64,000 bases of DNA from Karstenula rhodostoma CBS 690.94. Lineage: Eukaryota > Ascomycota > Dothideomycetes > Pleosporales > Didymosphaeriaceae. Shown here in pieces: positions 34,204-45,381 of this stretch. The DNA lies in the NCBI GenBank assembly GCA_010093485.1, contig MU001501.1, positions 1,133,052 through 1,197,051 of the forward strand. The letters are read 5' to 3'. Positions within the stretch are counted from its first letter, which is position 1; the number at the start of each line of letters is the position of its first letter. The notes below the pieces were generated by a model, which was not told the origin of the DNA, did no database searches, and saw nothing but the letters and a program-made list of their open reading frames with translations. Position numbers and translations under genes: made by a program.

Positions 34204-34653
34204 AGCTCAAAATGACGCATGGGTTATCGTAGCGGCACACTATCAGGCCACGATTGTCCCTTTAACACGACGGCGATGGTCCTACTCTTTCCTCAACTTC
34301 CTTGCATGGAATTGAATGCCATCTGTTGGTCCTTGCCGTGATCTTTGATGACTATGCGAGCCGAAGAGCCGCGCGTATGCACGCAGCTTCCAGAGCAACA
34401 TGTGACCAAAGGAATGCATTGTGGGCCTCAAGGCCTCCTACGCCATGACGGAATTTAATAATCACTCATGCTCCTGGTAAACTGCCCCGGTACACGGTGC
34501 GAAGTAAAGCATCGTTGTGCTGTCTCGGCCGAGCGAGAGTTCACCATACAATCGCAAGTCACCGGCCGGATGACGCGGAACATGCACACAGTAGATAAAC
34601 ACCGAAAAGAGCAGTCTCATAGTAGATACTAGGGACTAAGCCTTCTATCAGTC
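34204..34653. promoter_or_regulatory. Decarboxylase promoter with TCGGCCGR sites
   Basis: TCGGCCGA near 34525 (context TGTCTCGGCCGAGCGAGA) and CCGGCCGG near 34562, both 90-130 bp upstream of the ATG at 34654. Confidence 0.65.
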
Positions 34654-35687
34654 ATGGGTTCAATCGCAGAAACACCGCAGGGTATCGACGTCCACCACCA
34701 CTTCATCCCGGAATGCTATGCAAAAGGTATGGCGGCATATCAAGACATCAACGCATCTTCCATTTCACGACTGACGAGGCAAACAAAGCACTCGACGCAA
34801 CGGGCGGCGACCCCTCCGGCTGGAAGCTCCCCAACTGGTCCGTGGCAGCCTCCAAAGACCTCATGCAAGCGCACGGCATCCGCACGAGCATCCTCTCCTT
34901 GACGGCGCCAGGCTGCAGCATCCTCCAAGGCGCGCCGGCCGCGACCCTCGCCCGCGCCGTCAACGAGGAAGCCCACGCAATCCGCAACGCAGACCCCACC
35001 GCCTTCGGCTTCTTCGCCGCGCTGCCCCCCGTGGAAGCCGACGCCACGGCCGCCGTCGCAGAGATCGCGCACGCCCTCGACGTCCTCGGCGCCGACGGCA
35101 TCACCCTGTACACGCGCTACGGCCCGGGCACGCGGTACCTGGGCCACGAGCATCTCCGCCCCGTGTGGGCGGCGCTGAATGCCCGCAAAGCCGTCGTCTT
35201 CGTGCACCCCACGCACGCGGCCGATACGCGCCTCGTCAACGCCGCACTCCCCCAGCCCATCATCGACTACCCGCACGAGACGACCCGCGCTGCCGTGGAC
35301 ATGATCACGTCTGGCGTCGTCCGCGACTTCCCCGACGTCAACATCATCCTCTCCCACGCGGGCGGCTCGCTTCCCTTTCTGGCTACGCGAGCTGCCCATC
35401 TTTTGGCCGATGCGAGGCTGACGGAGTTGAGCGCTGAGGAGTTTCTCACGTATGCGAAGAGCTTCTATTTCGACACTGCCCTGTCCGGGAACGATTTCTC
35501 GCTGCCGTTGCTGCTCGCCTTTGCGCCCCCCGGGCACGTGCTGTTTGGGAGCGACTTCCCGTATGCGCCGACGCCGACGATTGCTACGCATACTGTGGCT
35601 GGGGCGAAGGTGCTGGCGGAAAAGAAGGGCGAGGAGGAAGTGGATCTTGCGGCGAATGCTTTGCGGTTGCTGCCAAGGCTTCGGTAG
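34654..35687 (+). CDS. yanB-like: 6-methylsalicylate decarboxylase-type amidohydrolase (YanB/PatG-like)
   Basis: Two exons (34654-34726, 34789-35687; 62 bp intron) give 323 residues of the amidohydrolase-2 (ACMSD-like) fold. The metal-binding HxH appears at the N-terminus as GIDVHHHFIPE. FVHPTH and ILSHAGGS supply further metal ligands, and FGSDFPYAPTP carries the catalytic Asp near the C-terminus. The length matches fungal 6-MSA decarboxylases. The expected reaction is 6-MSA to m-cresol plus CO2 in the cytosol, the second step of yanuthone and patulin pathways. The cluster also encodes a 6-MSA synthase, which supports this over other ACMSD-family activities. Confidence 0.9.
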
Positions 35688-35985
35688 AGAGGGTGGTTAT
35701 CGTGTCTGGTAAAATGAACTCGATTGTGATATACAGTAACACTTCTCTACAAACGTGTCACTTGGGTGATGTTTGACACACGGCTGTAATGATGAACATT
35801 TCGGATTGTGCATACCGATTTTCCGCTCGCCTTTTTTTCCAGCTTCCACTGCCCAGAAACCTCCACGCAAGCTTTCCAACCCCACAACCAAAACCTCCAA
35901 GCCAGCAAGCGAAAGCTTACAGAAAAGTCTATATCCACCTTCTAGCCCCATCCATCTATCCCCCTCAATCAAAATATCAGAACCC

Positions 35986-37354
35986 TCAACCCCTCCCGAC
36001 AACCCCCCTCAGTCTCTCCTCCAATCTCCCCACCACCAACCCCCTCACCTCCCCCTCCTGCACACCCCCCTCCCCCCTAACGCGAAGAAGCACCAGAACC
36101 CTCTCCAACCGCTGCAACTGCACCCCCACCAACGCATCCATGACGCCCGCCCACTCCCGCCGCGAATCCACCGCGTACGCGCCAACCGCCAGTCCGCGCG
36201 TGGCCAGCGGATCGCCGCACAGCAGCAACGGGACGTCCATGTCGACATCTCCGCCGAAGCTGGAGGAAGCAGCTACACGTCTTGCGATCGAGTGAGGCCG
36301 CAGCGCAGCCCGCAGGCGTGAGAGGTTGGCGAGGAGCTCGTCGCTGATGACCAGCGCCGTGATGGCGGCGGATGTCGAGGCGCAGCAGGACTCGCAGCGG
36401 AGGACGGCCTCGTACGCCGAGAGCGTCTTTTTGTAGCCTGCGAGGGCGGCTTCGACGGCCGAGGGCGCGAGGATGTCGGTTAGCGGGGGTGCGTCGTGGA
36501 AGGCTGTGAGGGCGTGCGTGATGCATGTGCAGCGGCCGGGGGAGGCGGGCGTATCTGTGAAAGCGGGGAGGGAAAGGGAGAGGGGCTTCGAGGGCTCGGC
36601 TTCGGGGGTGGTGTCGAAATCGGGGAGGGGGTAGGTGGTGCATGTGGGCTCGGTGGGGGTGAAGGGGGATAAGTATGTTTCGAGGTCGTAGGTGGAGGAG
36701 GGGCTGGGGAGGTCGTGCGCGTAAACTGCTGGATATCAATATATGAGTCTAATGAGGGTGAGATGGCAACTTACTCAACGACGGCACGCCGTCGCTGGTG
36801 TCGCTTTCCAGGGAGACATGGGTCGAAGCCTCGAGCAGCAACATCTCGCCACCGTCCATGCTCAGGTCGGGAGTCTCCTCGAACAAAGAGCTAAACTTGC
36901 ACATCGCTTGCTCCTGCTCCTCAACGGTGGAGACAAAGGTATCCCTATGGTCGCTTTCGCCCGCGGAAGCAAGCGCGTGGATCGGACTCTGGAGTGACAT
37001 GCTGCTCACGCTCTCCGTCTCCGCCCTAGTCCGCTTTTCTCCGCCTTGCTCTTTCTCTGCCCTCGGACTCAGGCTATCTTTCCTAGCCCTCGTCTCTTTA
37101 CTCGCAGCATAAGCTTTTCGTTTTGCCGGCGAGGTTGGCTTCCGCTCGGGATACATGCATTTGTTGACGCCTTCGGACTGGCAGCGCACACACGCAGGGC
37201 GGTCCCCACTGCATCGAAGCTACACCAGTTAGAAACAACATACCGGGCAATCAGGGACCATCAAACTTGCTTTTCGCCGCTTACAATGCACACACGCCGC
37301 ATGCTGATATAGAGCATCACCCCTCTTCAACGGTCCCTTGCCCACATCCTCCAT
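35986..37354 (-). CDS. Zn2Cys6 transcription factor with AflR-type C-terminal domain
   Basis: Three exons (37354-37271, 37219-36775, 36728-35986) give 423 residues. The zinc cluster is split by a GC-AG intron (GCAAGT...TGTAG, 37270-37220). Only this splice restores all six cysteines: ACVHCKRRKLRCSGDRPACVRCQSEG and then CMYPE. A Ser/Lys/Glu-rich linker and acidic stretch follow. The C-terminal part (GRCTCITHALTAF, LRCESCCAS, LLANLSRL, a C-terminal helical region) resembles the aflatoxin regulatory AflR domain. It is a likely pathway-specific nuclear activator. Its own promoter has a TCGGCCGA site near 37519, so autoregulation is possible. It converges on the decarboxylase gene, 298 bp apart. 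Confidence 0.85.
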
Positions 37355-38442
37355 ACTGTCCTTCAGACGAAGCGTCGTAAACATGGTCAAAACTAGCGAT
37401 ACTCAGGCATCGACCGTCCCGCGAAAACACCGTCTTCCCGAAACGGTTATACCCGATATAACGTCCATCTTGGTGTTTGGTATGTTACACACAGTACAGC
37501 CGCAGAACGTTTCGCTTATCGGCCGATACACTCGCTTCGGCCAGGCGGCGCGGTGTGCGGTCTAGCCGTGGGCTTCTACAGGAACCCAAGGGCTGGCTGA
37601 CCGGCTACGCGCGAGAGCGCCCTAGAGCATGGGTGGGGCTGACCGCTTCTACGGGTGAGAAACGTCTCCGAGAGGAATGTCAGCCGTTTACCAACTCCGC
37701 GCTGAGCTGTGGCATGCTACAGTGAACGGTCATCGTGGGGGCTCCTTGACTCCTCTCCGGTGAAGATGGTCTAACGCGGTGGAGCCTCTGGTCTGGACTT
37801 TGCTTTGCTAGGCACATAATTTAGGCTCGCAGCACCAAACTTAATTGGCTCATGGAATTCCGTATCTCGTATTATGTTTGCGAAATGAGAACTTTGGCCG
37901 GGTGTGAACACCGACTTGAACGTGGAATAGCTAACAGAGATTATCCACCCAATCGCACCTAACTCAAGAAGCCATCCGTGTGCCAGAGATGTATAACCGC
38001 CTAAAACGTAATCGTGTCATGAATGTGTGAAAATGTTCACCCCTGAAAAAGAATGAGATAGTCTTGAACGGTCTAAGGCGATGAAGAAGAAAAAAAGTCG
38101 ACGCTGCCTGTCGTTGGAGCCTCCAGTTGAGTGTGAATATATTCATCTGGTACCGAAACGCAGGTTCCTAATGGGTCCGGGAAGGCCGACGCTAGGGCCA
38201 AAACAATGATAAGCTATGAACCAGAACGCCAAATATGCTTGGTAAAGGAAGGATGTGCATCGTGGCGTGAGCAAAGTCACGGACCCAGCACGGCGAATGC
38301 AGGCGTCTTGTTGCGTGCAGCGCTTTTCATGATAAGACAGTTCGGACCGAGCTTGCAGGCGTATGCTGGCTAACAAAGCTCGAGTACACATTCCAATTTT
38401 GATAAGCCTACGCAAAGTTGCGAGCTAAAGTGAGACTGCGTA
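37355..38442. other. Promoter of the AflR-type regulator and gene-free region
   Basis: TCGGCCGA lies near 37519 (context CTTATCGGCCGATACA), about 165 bp upstream of the regulator's start. The remaining kilobase, up to the 3' end of the second regulator, holds no recognisable gene. Confidence 0.55.
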
Positions 38443-40782
38443 TCAAGTATCGGTCAGACCTTCCAGCTGGAGGAAGGAGGCCAGCCCTTGATCCACCCCA
38501 CTGAGATCCACAACGCTTGTCTGGCCTTTTTGCCACTGACTATCAACGAAGGAAGAGTTGAATTCCGCAGAAAACCAAGAGAGGTCAGGATGCGGTCGCC
38601 AAGGCAAGTGCTCCTTCAGCTCGTTCAGGATAGCCCAAAGTTTCTGACGCGTCGAGGATGTAATGCCTGGAGGTTGTTGGTTTTGGGCCTGCTCGCTGTT
38701 ATGGCACATGTCAAGCACTTCTTCAGCAAAGTGCTCGACTAGGTCAGCTTCAGCTGGGCAGGATTCCGTCTGCAGGTAGGTAAGCAGGATAAGGGTTTCT
38801 TCAAGGGGCTGCAGCCGGCTCAGCAGCGCCCATTTGTACACAGCTGCGGCGGACCATCGAGTCAGACGAAGATAAGTCTGGATGTACTGGCAGCAAAGAC
38901 GCACAAGCCTGAATGTAGAGAACTTGGTCAGCCTGTGGACGAGGCCATTTGCCGGAAGAGGGACACTTACGTCTTCCACAAGGTCGCATGCCGTTGGCCG
39001 GTGAAAACGTGAAGGAAGCGTTTTTGTAAGAGTATCAACGCTTTCAGATAAAGCATGTGGAGGACCGAGCGAGCCCAGAAGTTAAATACGGTGGTAGTGC
39101 TAGCGTCGTCCTTGTAGAGTGTGCCGTGGGTAGCAGGCGCTACTGTCGCTTGGAAAGAAGATACCAAACCCTTCTCAGGAATGCCCTTAGCTGGTAGGCG
39201 TGCTGATATTGCGCGAATGCGGCTGTGAAGTGAGGAGAGCATATCGTTAAGCTCGATCAAGTCTCGCTGACTGGGCCGCTGCCGGTCGTAGGCGCGCACT
39301 ATGATCTGGCGCATGGCGGATGCGATCTCAGCACGTCCAAGTGCAAACAGCAGAAAGGCCGAAGACTTGGGCGTGTTCTCACCGGCTAGCACGTTTTGAT
39401 CTTCCAGAAACTCGATAGGCATGCGCGCGTCCGATGAACCTTCGACGCGAGCAGCCTGCAGCTCGGTTCCTGCAGCCACGGCCGATTGAATGTCCAAGTC
39501 GATTAAATGCCACCAAATACGCCGACCCAGCTCGCTCTTGACGGATCCAAGACCCTTCCTCGAAGCCTCACGGTGCAGGCCGAGTTGCTGGGCGGCACGG
39601 ATGCATGTGCAGACAATTTGCGCGCTCCGCAGCTGGTAGATGTCCTCACGGCCCAGGCCACTCTGCACGATGAGTGCGGCCACAAGTGCATCAAGCGTGG
39701 GCACCTCGGGGAAGCTGGCCGCCTTCATGGCACTCGCAAAAGCAGCATAGAGGTTGTCACGGAAGGTTGGCGTGTCTGGGACTTTTGCCGATGCGGCCAG
39801 GGGCGTACCTGCCGAAGCTACAGCACCCGCGTACATGGCAGCCCACAGCAGTGCGACGAAGGCGGGATCGGACGTGGATACAGCGAGCGGAATGATGTTT
39901 TCTTGCTCGCCCAGCAGCTGCGTGCACAGCTGGCCGTAGCGTTTGGCCAGGGTTGGAGCGTGAACGAAGGGCAGCAGAGGATGCACACACAGGAAAAAGC
40001 ACTGCAGCAACGCTCCGCAGACGTGTTTTGGCGGCAGCGTCATGTGATCTCCAGCGTTCATCACGGACTTGCACCGATCTGCAGCGCTCTCGACGCGCAG
40101 GATGCGCTCGTAGACATCTTGCTGTTTGCGAGTCAGCCAGCACATACAGCGAGCACAGGGGAATACTCGCATCGCGGCTGACCAAGGCCCAGAAGGTGCG
40201 CTCGATAAAGAGCTTCGATCCATCGTCCTGGGTGCTGATGTAGCCTTCGAAGGGTGAGCCTGGAAGTGGTGAAGTGTCCCTGCGGTTGGGCAGAGTGTCC
40301 AGCGGACAGGCAGGATCGAGCGGGAAGGAACTGAGCGAGAGACTGGGAGTGAGCAGGCCGTAGTTGAAGTGGGCGTCGAAGTCGAAGTCGAAGTCCAACG
40401 TTGGGGCGTCCCACTGGAAGCCTAGGCCGAATGAAGGCGGCGTCCACCCCACGGCGGCAGCGTCCAACTCAGCGTCTGTCACGGGGGAGCCGTTGTCGCC
40501 GTGGTCGCCGCGGTCTGACTCGTGAGGCGGTAGGGAATCGTGTGCATCGTGCGCATCGAGTGCATCGAACGGATCGTCGAGCTGGTGTTGGTGTTGGTGT
40601 GTCTTCCGCTTCTTGGCCGCAGCCTTCTCCCGCTGCTCTGCCTCGCTCTCGTAGACGCACTCGTCGCCCAGGCGCACGCAGTTTGCACACGCGGGGCGCT
40701 GCTTCTCGCACTTGATCTTCCTCCGGCGGCAAGCCAGACAGCTCAACGATGGCCGGTTGCGCACGATTTTTCGGAGAGCCAT
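38443..40782 (-). CDS. Zn2Cys6 transcription factor with fungal-specific TF domain (YanR-like candidate)
   Basis: Three exons (40782-40167, 40117-38971, 38908-38443) give 742 residues. The N-terminal zinc cluster has all six cysteines (CLACRRRKIKCEKQRPACANC, then LGDEC). Next come a basic KKRKTHQHQHQ stretch and acidic Asp/His-rich and Phe/Asp repeats (DFDFDFDAHF), a possible activation region. The long C-terminal part is the Fungal_trans middle-homology domain (CFFLCVHPLLPFVHAPTLAKRY, AAQQLGLHREASRKG, GRRIWWHLIDLD). The first intron is taken as 40166-40118 (GTATTC...CAAG) to join the two long frames. No TCGGCCGR site was seen in its promoter, unlike the rest of the cluster, so it may act upstream of or independently from the site-bound regulon. 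Confidence 0.88.
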
Positions 40783-41666
40783 ACTGGTCACTGTACGTGT
40801 GGTGTATGACTCCACAGAGGGTAGATGGCGTTTATTAGCTAGCGGTCCGGATGCCTGCGCGGCACGTGCAGTCAGGCAATCTGCGTGCGAGTGCGGTCCA
40901 TGGCTAGTAAGCAAGCAAGGCAGCGTGTATTGTGTACTCGCCTCATTGTCCAAGCCAGCCCTGGACTGTACAACCGTAAGGCATAAGCGTAGATTTAGCC
41001 ATGTCCAAGACCCGACGACCCAAGTCCTCAGCTTGCCCGAATCCCTCTCCGTAGGAATCTGCCCAGAGCCTTATCGTTGCCGTTTAAAACGTGGCTTGCC
41101 CTACATAGATCCTTCAGCCCAAGCTAAGCGCTAGAAATCCATCTCACAGCCTCCAAGTATTCTGGCGCAGCGGCCCGAACTAGGCGTCCGCCTCCTCCTC
41201 ATCATGCGTCTGGCCCTACGAAGGAGCTCGCATTCACGGTGTCATCATTGCCCACCTTGAACTAGCGCGCGTGGTGTTACTCTAAACACGAGCTCCTTCG
41301 TATACTAATCCAGGCGCGCCGCCGTGTGTCTTGTCTTTTCTGTTAGCTGAATGCAGCAAGAAACAATTAGCTACATCCACGTCAGCTGAACTGCTCTTAT
41401 CAAGACATTGTATAGCTGCATTGGACTGCTCGCACTGAAACCATTCAATTATCAACAGGTAGAAGCAGTGGAAACTTCACTATGCAGTCTCTCACTGGTG
41501 CTCTCGTTCTCGTTCTCGTTCTCGTACCCATATGCCCGACCATCGTATTCTGAGCATGAAAATGCCTTCTTGCCCGGGTGGCTTGGTGTTCAGTCAACAC
41601 TCCAGTACCGGCTGATTGTGCAGGCATCAGTGCGGCCGCCTGGCCAGCGGCCAGCCCGTCAGCCCG
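40783..41666. other. Regulator promoter and 3' flank of P450, with inverted repeat
   Basis: No gene. A perfect 14-bp inverted repeat (TACGAAGGAGCTCG near 41217 and its complement near 41289) and a CTCGTT hexanucleotide tandem near 41502-41527 were seen. No TCGGCCGR site in the proximal promoter of the minus-strand regulator. Confidence 0.5.
41217..41302. repeat. 14-bp perfect inverted repeat with 58-bp spacer
   Basis: Arms at about 41217-41230 and 41289-41302 are exact complements. They could form a hairpin in RNA or be a remnant of a small inverted-repeat element. No target-site duplication was found. Confidence 0.5.
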
Positions 41667-43477
41667 TCAGCCGGCACGTCGCTTTGGTACCACGAGGAGC
41701 TCCCCATGAAATTCTGGTACTACCATGTCGTCCCAAGCCATGTCCGCCGGGGTCGTGCCCGCTAATTGGAAGTCGAACCGGCGGACCAGATAGCCTATGG
41801 CCATGTACATCTCCATGTACGCGAGACTAAACGGCGGTCAGTACAGGGAGTAGTTACCCCATGGGGCTAACATTCAGGTCGAAAAACTCACTTGATGCCC
41901 AGACATGATCGACTGCCCCGCGAAAAAGCCACCATGAAGCGGCTCAAACGCGCCACCTCATCCGGCGCCTGCAACCAACGCTCGGGATCAAAAGTGCGCG
42001 GGTTCTCGAAAATGCTCTCGTTATAGTGTATGTGGTAGATGGCCATGCCAATTCGCGTATTTGCGGGGACATACCGACCATCTGGAAGCGTCACACCGCC
42101 AGAGGGAACCAGCCGGGGAGTGCGCGACGCCGCGGGGGAGGAATAGCGCAGTCCCTCTTTGATTACTGCCGTCTGCAATCACGCCATTAGCTCCTTGTTT
42201 CTACGCCACCACTCAGCCTCGGGGCTTACCAAGTACGGTAATCTCTCAAGTTCTGGATATGGCACATGCGAATTTGCCTCAGGTAGTACAGTCTTCAACT
42301 CCGCAAGCAGGCGCGAATGTATGGCAGGATTGCGGATGATGTTGTACAGGGTCACCATATTGGCGATGCCTGTCGTGTCATCGCCCGCAGAAATGGTCGT
42401 CAATATTTCATCACGCAGTCCCTGCTTGCCCGGCACCATGTAGCCTTTCTCTGGAATAGGGATAAGTAGACGCTCCATGATGGTGGGGAACGAAGGCAGC
42501 TTGCCCGCTGCCTTTTGTTCTAGAAAGTCGTCGATGCGACGTGCTGCGAACTGCTCAAGCTCATGTCCCATGGCAATGGAGCGCGACATGCGGTGCGTTA
42601 GCCAGCGTGGCAGACTGTGCAGCAAGCGGACAAAGGGAAACGCCTTGATAATGTGCAAACTTGGCAAATACTGCTTGAATACCTGCACGGGCAACGACTT
42701 GAACTCGGGGTCATCTAGGGCCCCCAAGGATTTGCCAAAGGCAAACTGAGAGACCATGTCTGAGACCATCGTGTTAGTTCAATACGTAACTCGCTGCGGA
42801 TAACTCACCCATGGCCAGCGACTTAAGCGCCCACTCCATCGAGACCGGCTTTCCGGCATCGTAGAACTCGTCGAAGCGGCGACAGCAGTGATTGACATGC
42901 TCCATCAGCATCGGTTCAAGTGCGTGCATGTTCTTTTTTGCAAACAATGGTTCAAGTGGTGCTTTGCGCTGTTTGTGTCTAACCGGGTCGCTCTCGGCCA
43001 GGGTGCTCGTAGGCGCCCCGAGCACCTTGTGCATCGAAGGGTCCTTGTAAAATTTGCTATTTGGGAAGTAGAGCTTGTGGTAGAATTGAGGATCATACAC
43101 ATGGACCTCATTGGGTCCCATACGCAGGGCAGGGCCTGCAAGCGAACGTTAGCTGAACCTATACGCAACCTTTTGCTCGACAACGAACCAAGTCTCTTGT
43201 GCATCTCTTCCAATTTGAAGAGCGTCTGGCCCTTCCGGCCAGGACGCATTCCAATGTTCCAATATGCTTCCCAGCTAGCGGGCGTTAGCGGAAGTGGGCG
43301 TTTTTGTGGCTGACATGTTACTTACTATTCGCCGAGAGCTGCCCACTTTGAGCCTGGAAAAATCGCCAGGGGGCTGAGGTAAATCAGATAGACGGCCCTT
43401 GCCGCGTGCCAGCACAGAAACACGCCCAAAGCAAAGAGCCATGGGTGGGCGAACACGGTCTGCACAATTTCCTCCAT
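41667..43477 (-). CDS. Cytochrome P450 (YanH-like tailoring candidate)
   Basis: Six exons (43477-43326, 43274-43189, 43135-42809, 42759-42230, 42172-41892, 41826-41667) give 511 residues. An N-terminal membrane anchor ([20 protein letters not shown]) is followed by [22 protein letters not shown]. The I-helix reads [15 protein letters not shown], the K-helix is [10 protein letters not shown] (ExxR), then DPERWL, and the haem loop is [12 protein letters not shown] with the ligand Cys. It should be an ER-bound monooxygenase working with a P450 reductase. By position it is a late-stage hydroxylase of the meroterpenoid. The start at 43477 is favoured because it precedes the anchor directly; an in-frame ATG exists at 43639. 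Confidence 0.9.
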
Positions 43478-43696
43478 TGCTTCCGAATGGTTTGCATGTT
43501 TTTTTCGCATTCGACGAAAGGTTACATATAAGATGATCAGCTGCGGGATTTGCCGTACTCGGCCGATACGCGCTCTCATCCATTCCACCATGCGGCGGAT
43601 GCGGATCAACCACGGCCGACAGTATTCGCATCGGTCCATGGTCCTCGAAGATTAGACCCCTTTGACCTACAACAGTCTTGCCATAATCGATCCCGC
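43478..43696. promoter_or_regulatory. Bidirectional promoter (P450 / acyltransferase) with TCGGCCGR sites
   Basis: Only 219 bp between divergent starts. TCGGCCGA lies near 43559 (context TACTCGGCCGATACG) and a reversed TCGGCCGT near 43612. Confidence 0.65.
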
Positions 43697-45083
43697 ATGG
43701 CTGAACCAATGTTAGAGAACAACACGTTCCTCCCTCCTCTACCCGCGATGTCCAGTTATGCGTTTCCGCAGCTGGACTTCCAGGCCTGCCTACTGCTCTC
43801 CTTCATCACAGCTGTTTTGGTGCCGTGCTTCCGTCACGGCTCGGTAAAGCGCTCCGGAATGCTTGCGCTGCAGGTCTATTTCACCGTACAAGCGTACCTC
43901 ACGCCAGTCAAGCCTACGGGAAACCTCGTCATGAGCTATCAATCTGGATTACTGCTCGGAAACCTGACGTTGCGCTACTTCGACCGTCTCTATCTTCATG
44001 TGCCAGAAGAAGAATTTCGCCGCATCCAAGAAAATGGCGTTGAAGAAAGGCCAGAAACCCTGTCCGTTGTACAGAAGCTGGGTTGGAGCGCCGAGTTGCT
44101 CACGACCACGCGCGGCGTCGGATGGAATTGGCGCGTGAAAGGCACACCCAAGGCGGTGAGCCGCAAACGTACGGCCTTTGTCTTTGATCGGTTGCTGCGC
44201 TGGATTGCCATGTACGGGGGTATATTTCTTGCCGAGCGCGTCTGCAAAGGCATCTTGGACGAGTGGGCGCAGCTGCCGGAGGGATTGCTTAAGAGTGGTC
44301 TTCTGGCAGTGACGCAGAGCAGCATGTTCTTATATGCCTGGATTGTGTTGGTGTTGGGGTTGACCATCTACACGCACTTTGCCATGCTCATGCTGCCACT
44401 AGCGCTCCTATGCGTTGGCTTCGGTTTCGGACCGATCCGTTGGCGACAACCTGACGCCTGGCCGGCCACTTTCGGCTCGCTGGCTGAAGGTTACAGCTTG
44501 CGCCGGTTTTGGAGGTAAGAGGCTCCCGTCACCTGCACATGCCCTCGGCTGACAAGCATTCAGCCACTGTTGGCACCAGCAAGTCCGCCGTATCCTCGCC
44601 GTTCCTCCAACGTTTGTGCTTTCCAACCTCCCTCAGTCGCTGCGCTCATCATCCCGCTTACCCGCCCGTCTCTTCCGCCGTTACTTGAGCCTGTTCTTAG
44701 CCTTCTTGTTGTCTGGGGCATTTCACAACGTCGGCCACTGGACGGTTCTGCGAGAGCGCCGCGGCTTGGGTGATGGTGGTGCGCAGCTTAACGTCTTCGG
44801 GGAGATGCCGTTTTTTGTAGCGCAGGCGGTCGGGATCATGTTTGAGGACCTGGTATATCACGTAACGGGTGTCGACAGCCGTCAAACAAAGTTCGTCGGT
44901 TACATAGTCACAGCGAGCTGGTACGGGTGGACGAGGGTGCAGTTGAAGACGATACCCATAGCAACCACATTTGGGATTAACGACGAGCGTGGACCGCTCT
45001 TTGAGGTAGTGGAGTTGCTACGGCTCGGTCTGGTGGCGATCCCTGGCAACTTTGTGAAGATGGGCATGGGACGGTGGATGTAG
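43697..45083 (+). CDS. yanI-like: Membrane-bound O-acyltransferase, wax-synthase-like (YanI-like)
   Basis: Two exons (43697-44514, 44564-45083; 49 bp intron) give 445 residues with several hydrophobic spans. The exon junction creates RRFWSHCWHQQVRRIL, which matches the (R)xFW...WHQ motif of fungal wax-synthase-like acyltransferases. FLLSGAFHNVGHW provides the conserved catalytic His. The same family includes YanI, which transfers a mevalon group onto a terminal hydroxyl in yanuthone D, and other cluster acyltransferases. The acyl donor here cannot be told from sequence. It is likely ER-membrane, and is divergent from the P450 that could make its hydroxyl acceptor. Confidence 0.85.
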
Positions 45084-45381
45084 GAAGTTTGGAACACTGT
45101 GAAAGCGCCGTTGGAGCTTAGCTAGTGCATTCACGCTAGCCAAATATAGTAGTACCTAAACCTATCTTTGACCTGATCACAAGCCTGCTGAGTAACAGTG
45201 AGCCAAGTGGGGTAGAATCACGGCCGAATTTGCTCGATGCTCTCCCCAGAAAACAGACAGACTACGTTATGTCATTATATATCAACGCCACTGACATTAT
45301 AGACCATTGGTATCAGGATGTTGAGAGCAACCAAAGAGAGTAGGAAAAGCCAAAGAAAAAAGGCCATTACACTTTCGTTCA
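45084..45381. other. Convergent 3' region
   Basis: 298 bases between the acyltransferase and SDR 3' ends. A purine-rich tract lies at 45325-45360. No gene. Confidence 0.4.

Noticed and set aside
34740..35591. 283-codon minus-strand frame opposite the decarboxylase
   Set aside because: Antisense shadow; the plus strand has all amidohydrolase metal ligands.
43478..43639. Upstream start for the P450 at 43639
   Set aside because: It adds 54 basic residues before the membrane anchor and would run through the shared promoter containing the TCGGCCGA site; 43477 is simpler.
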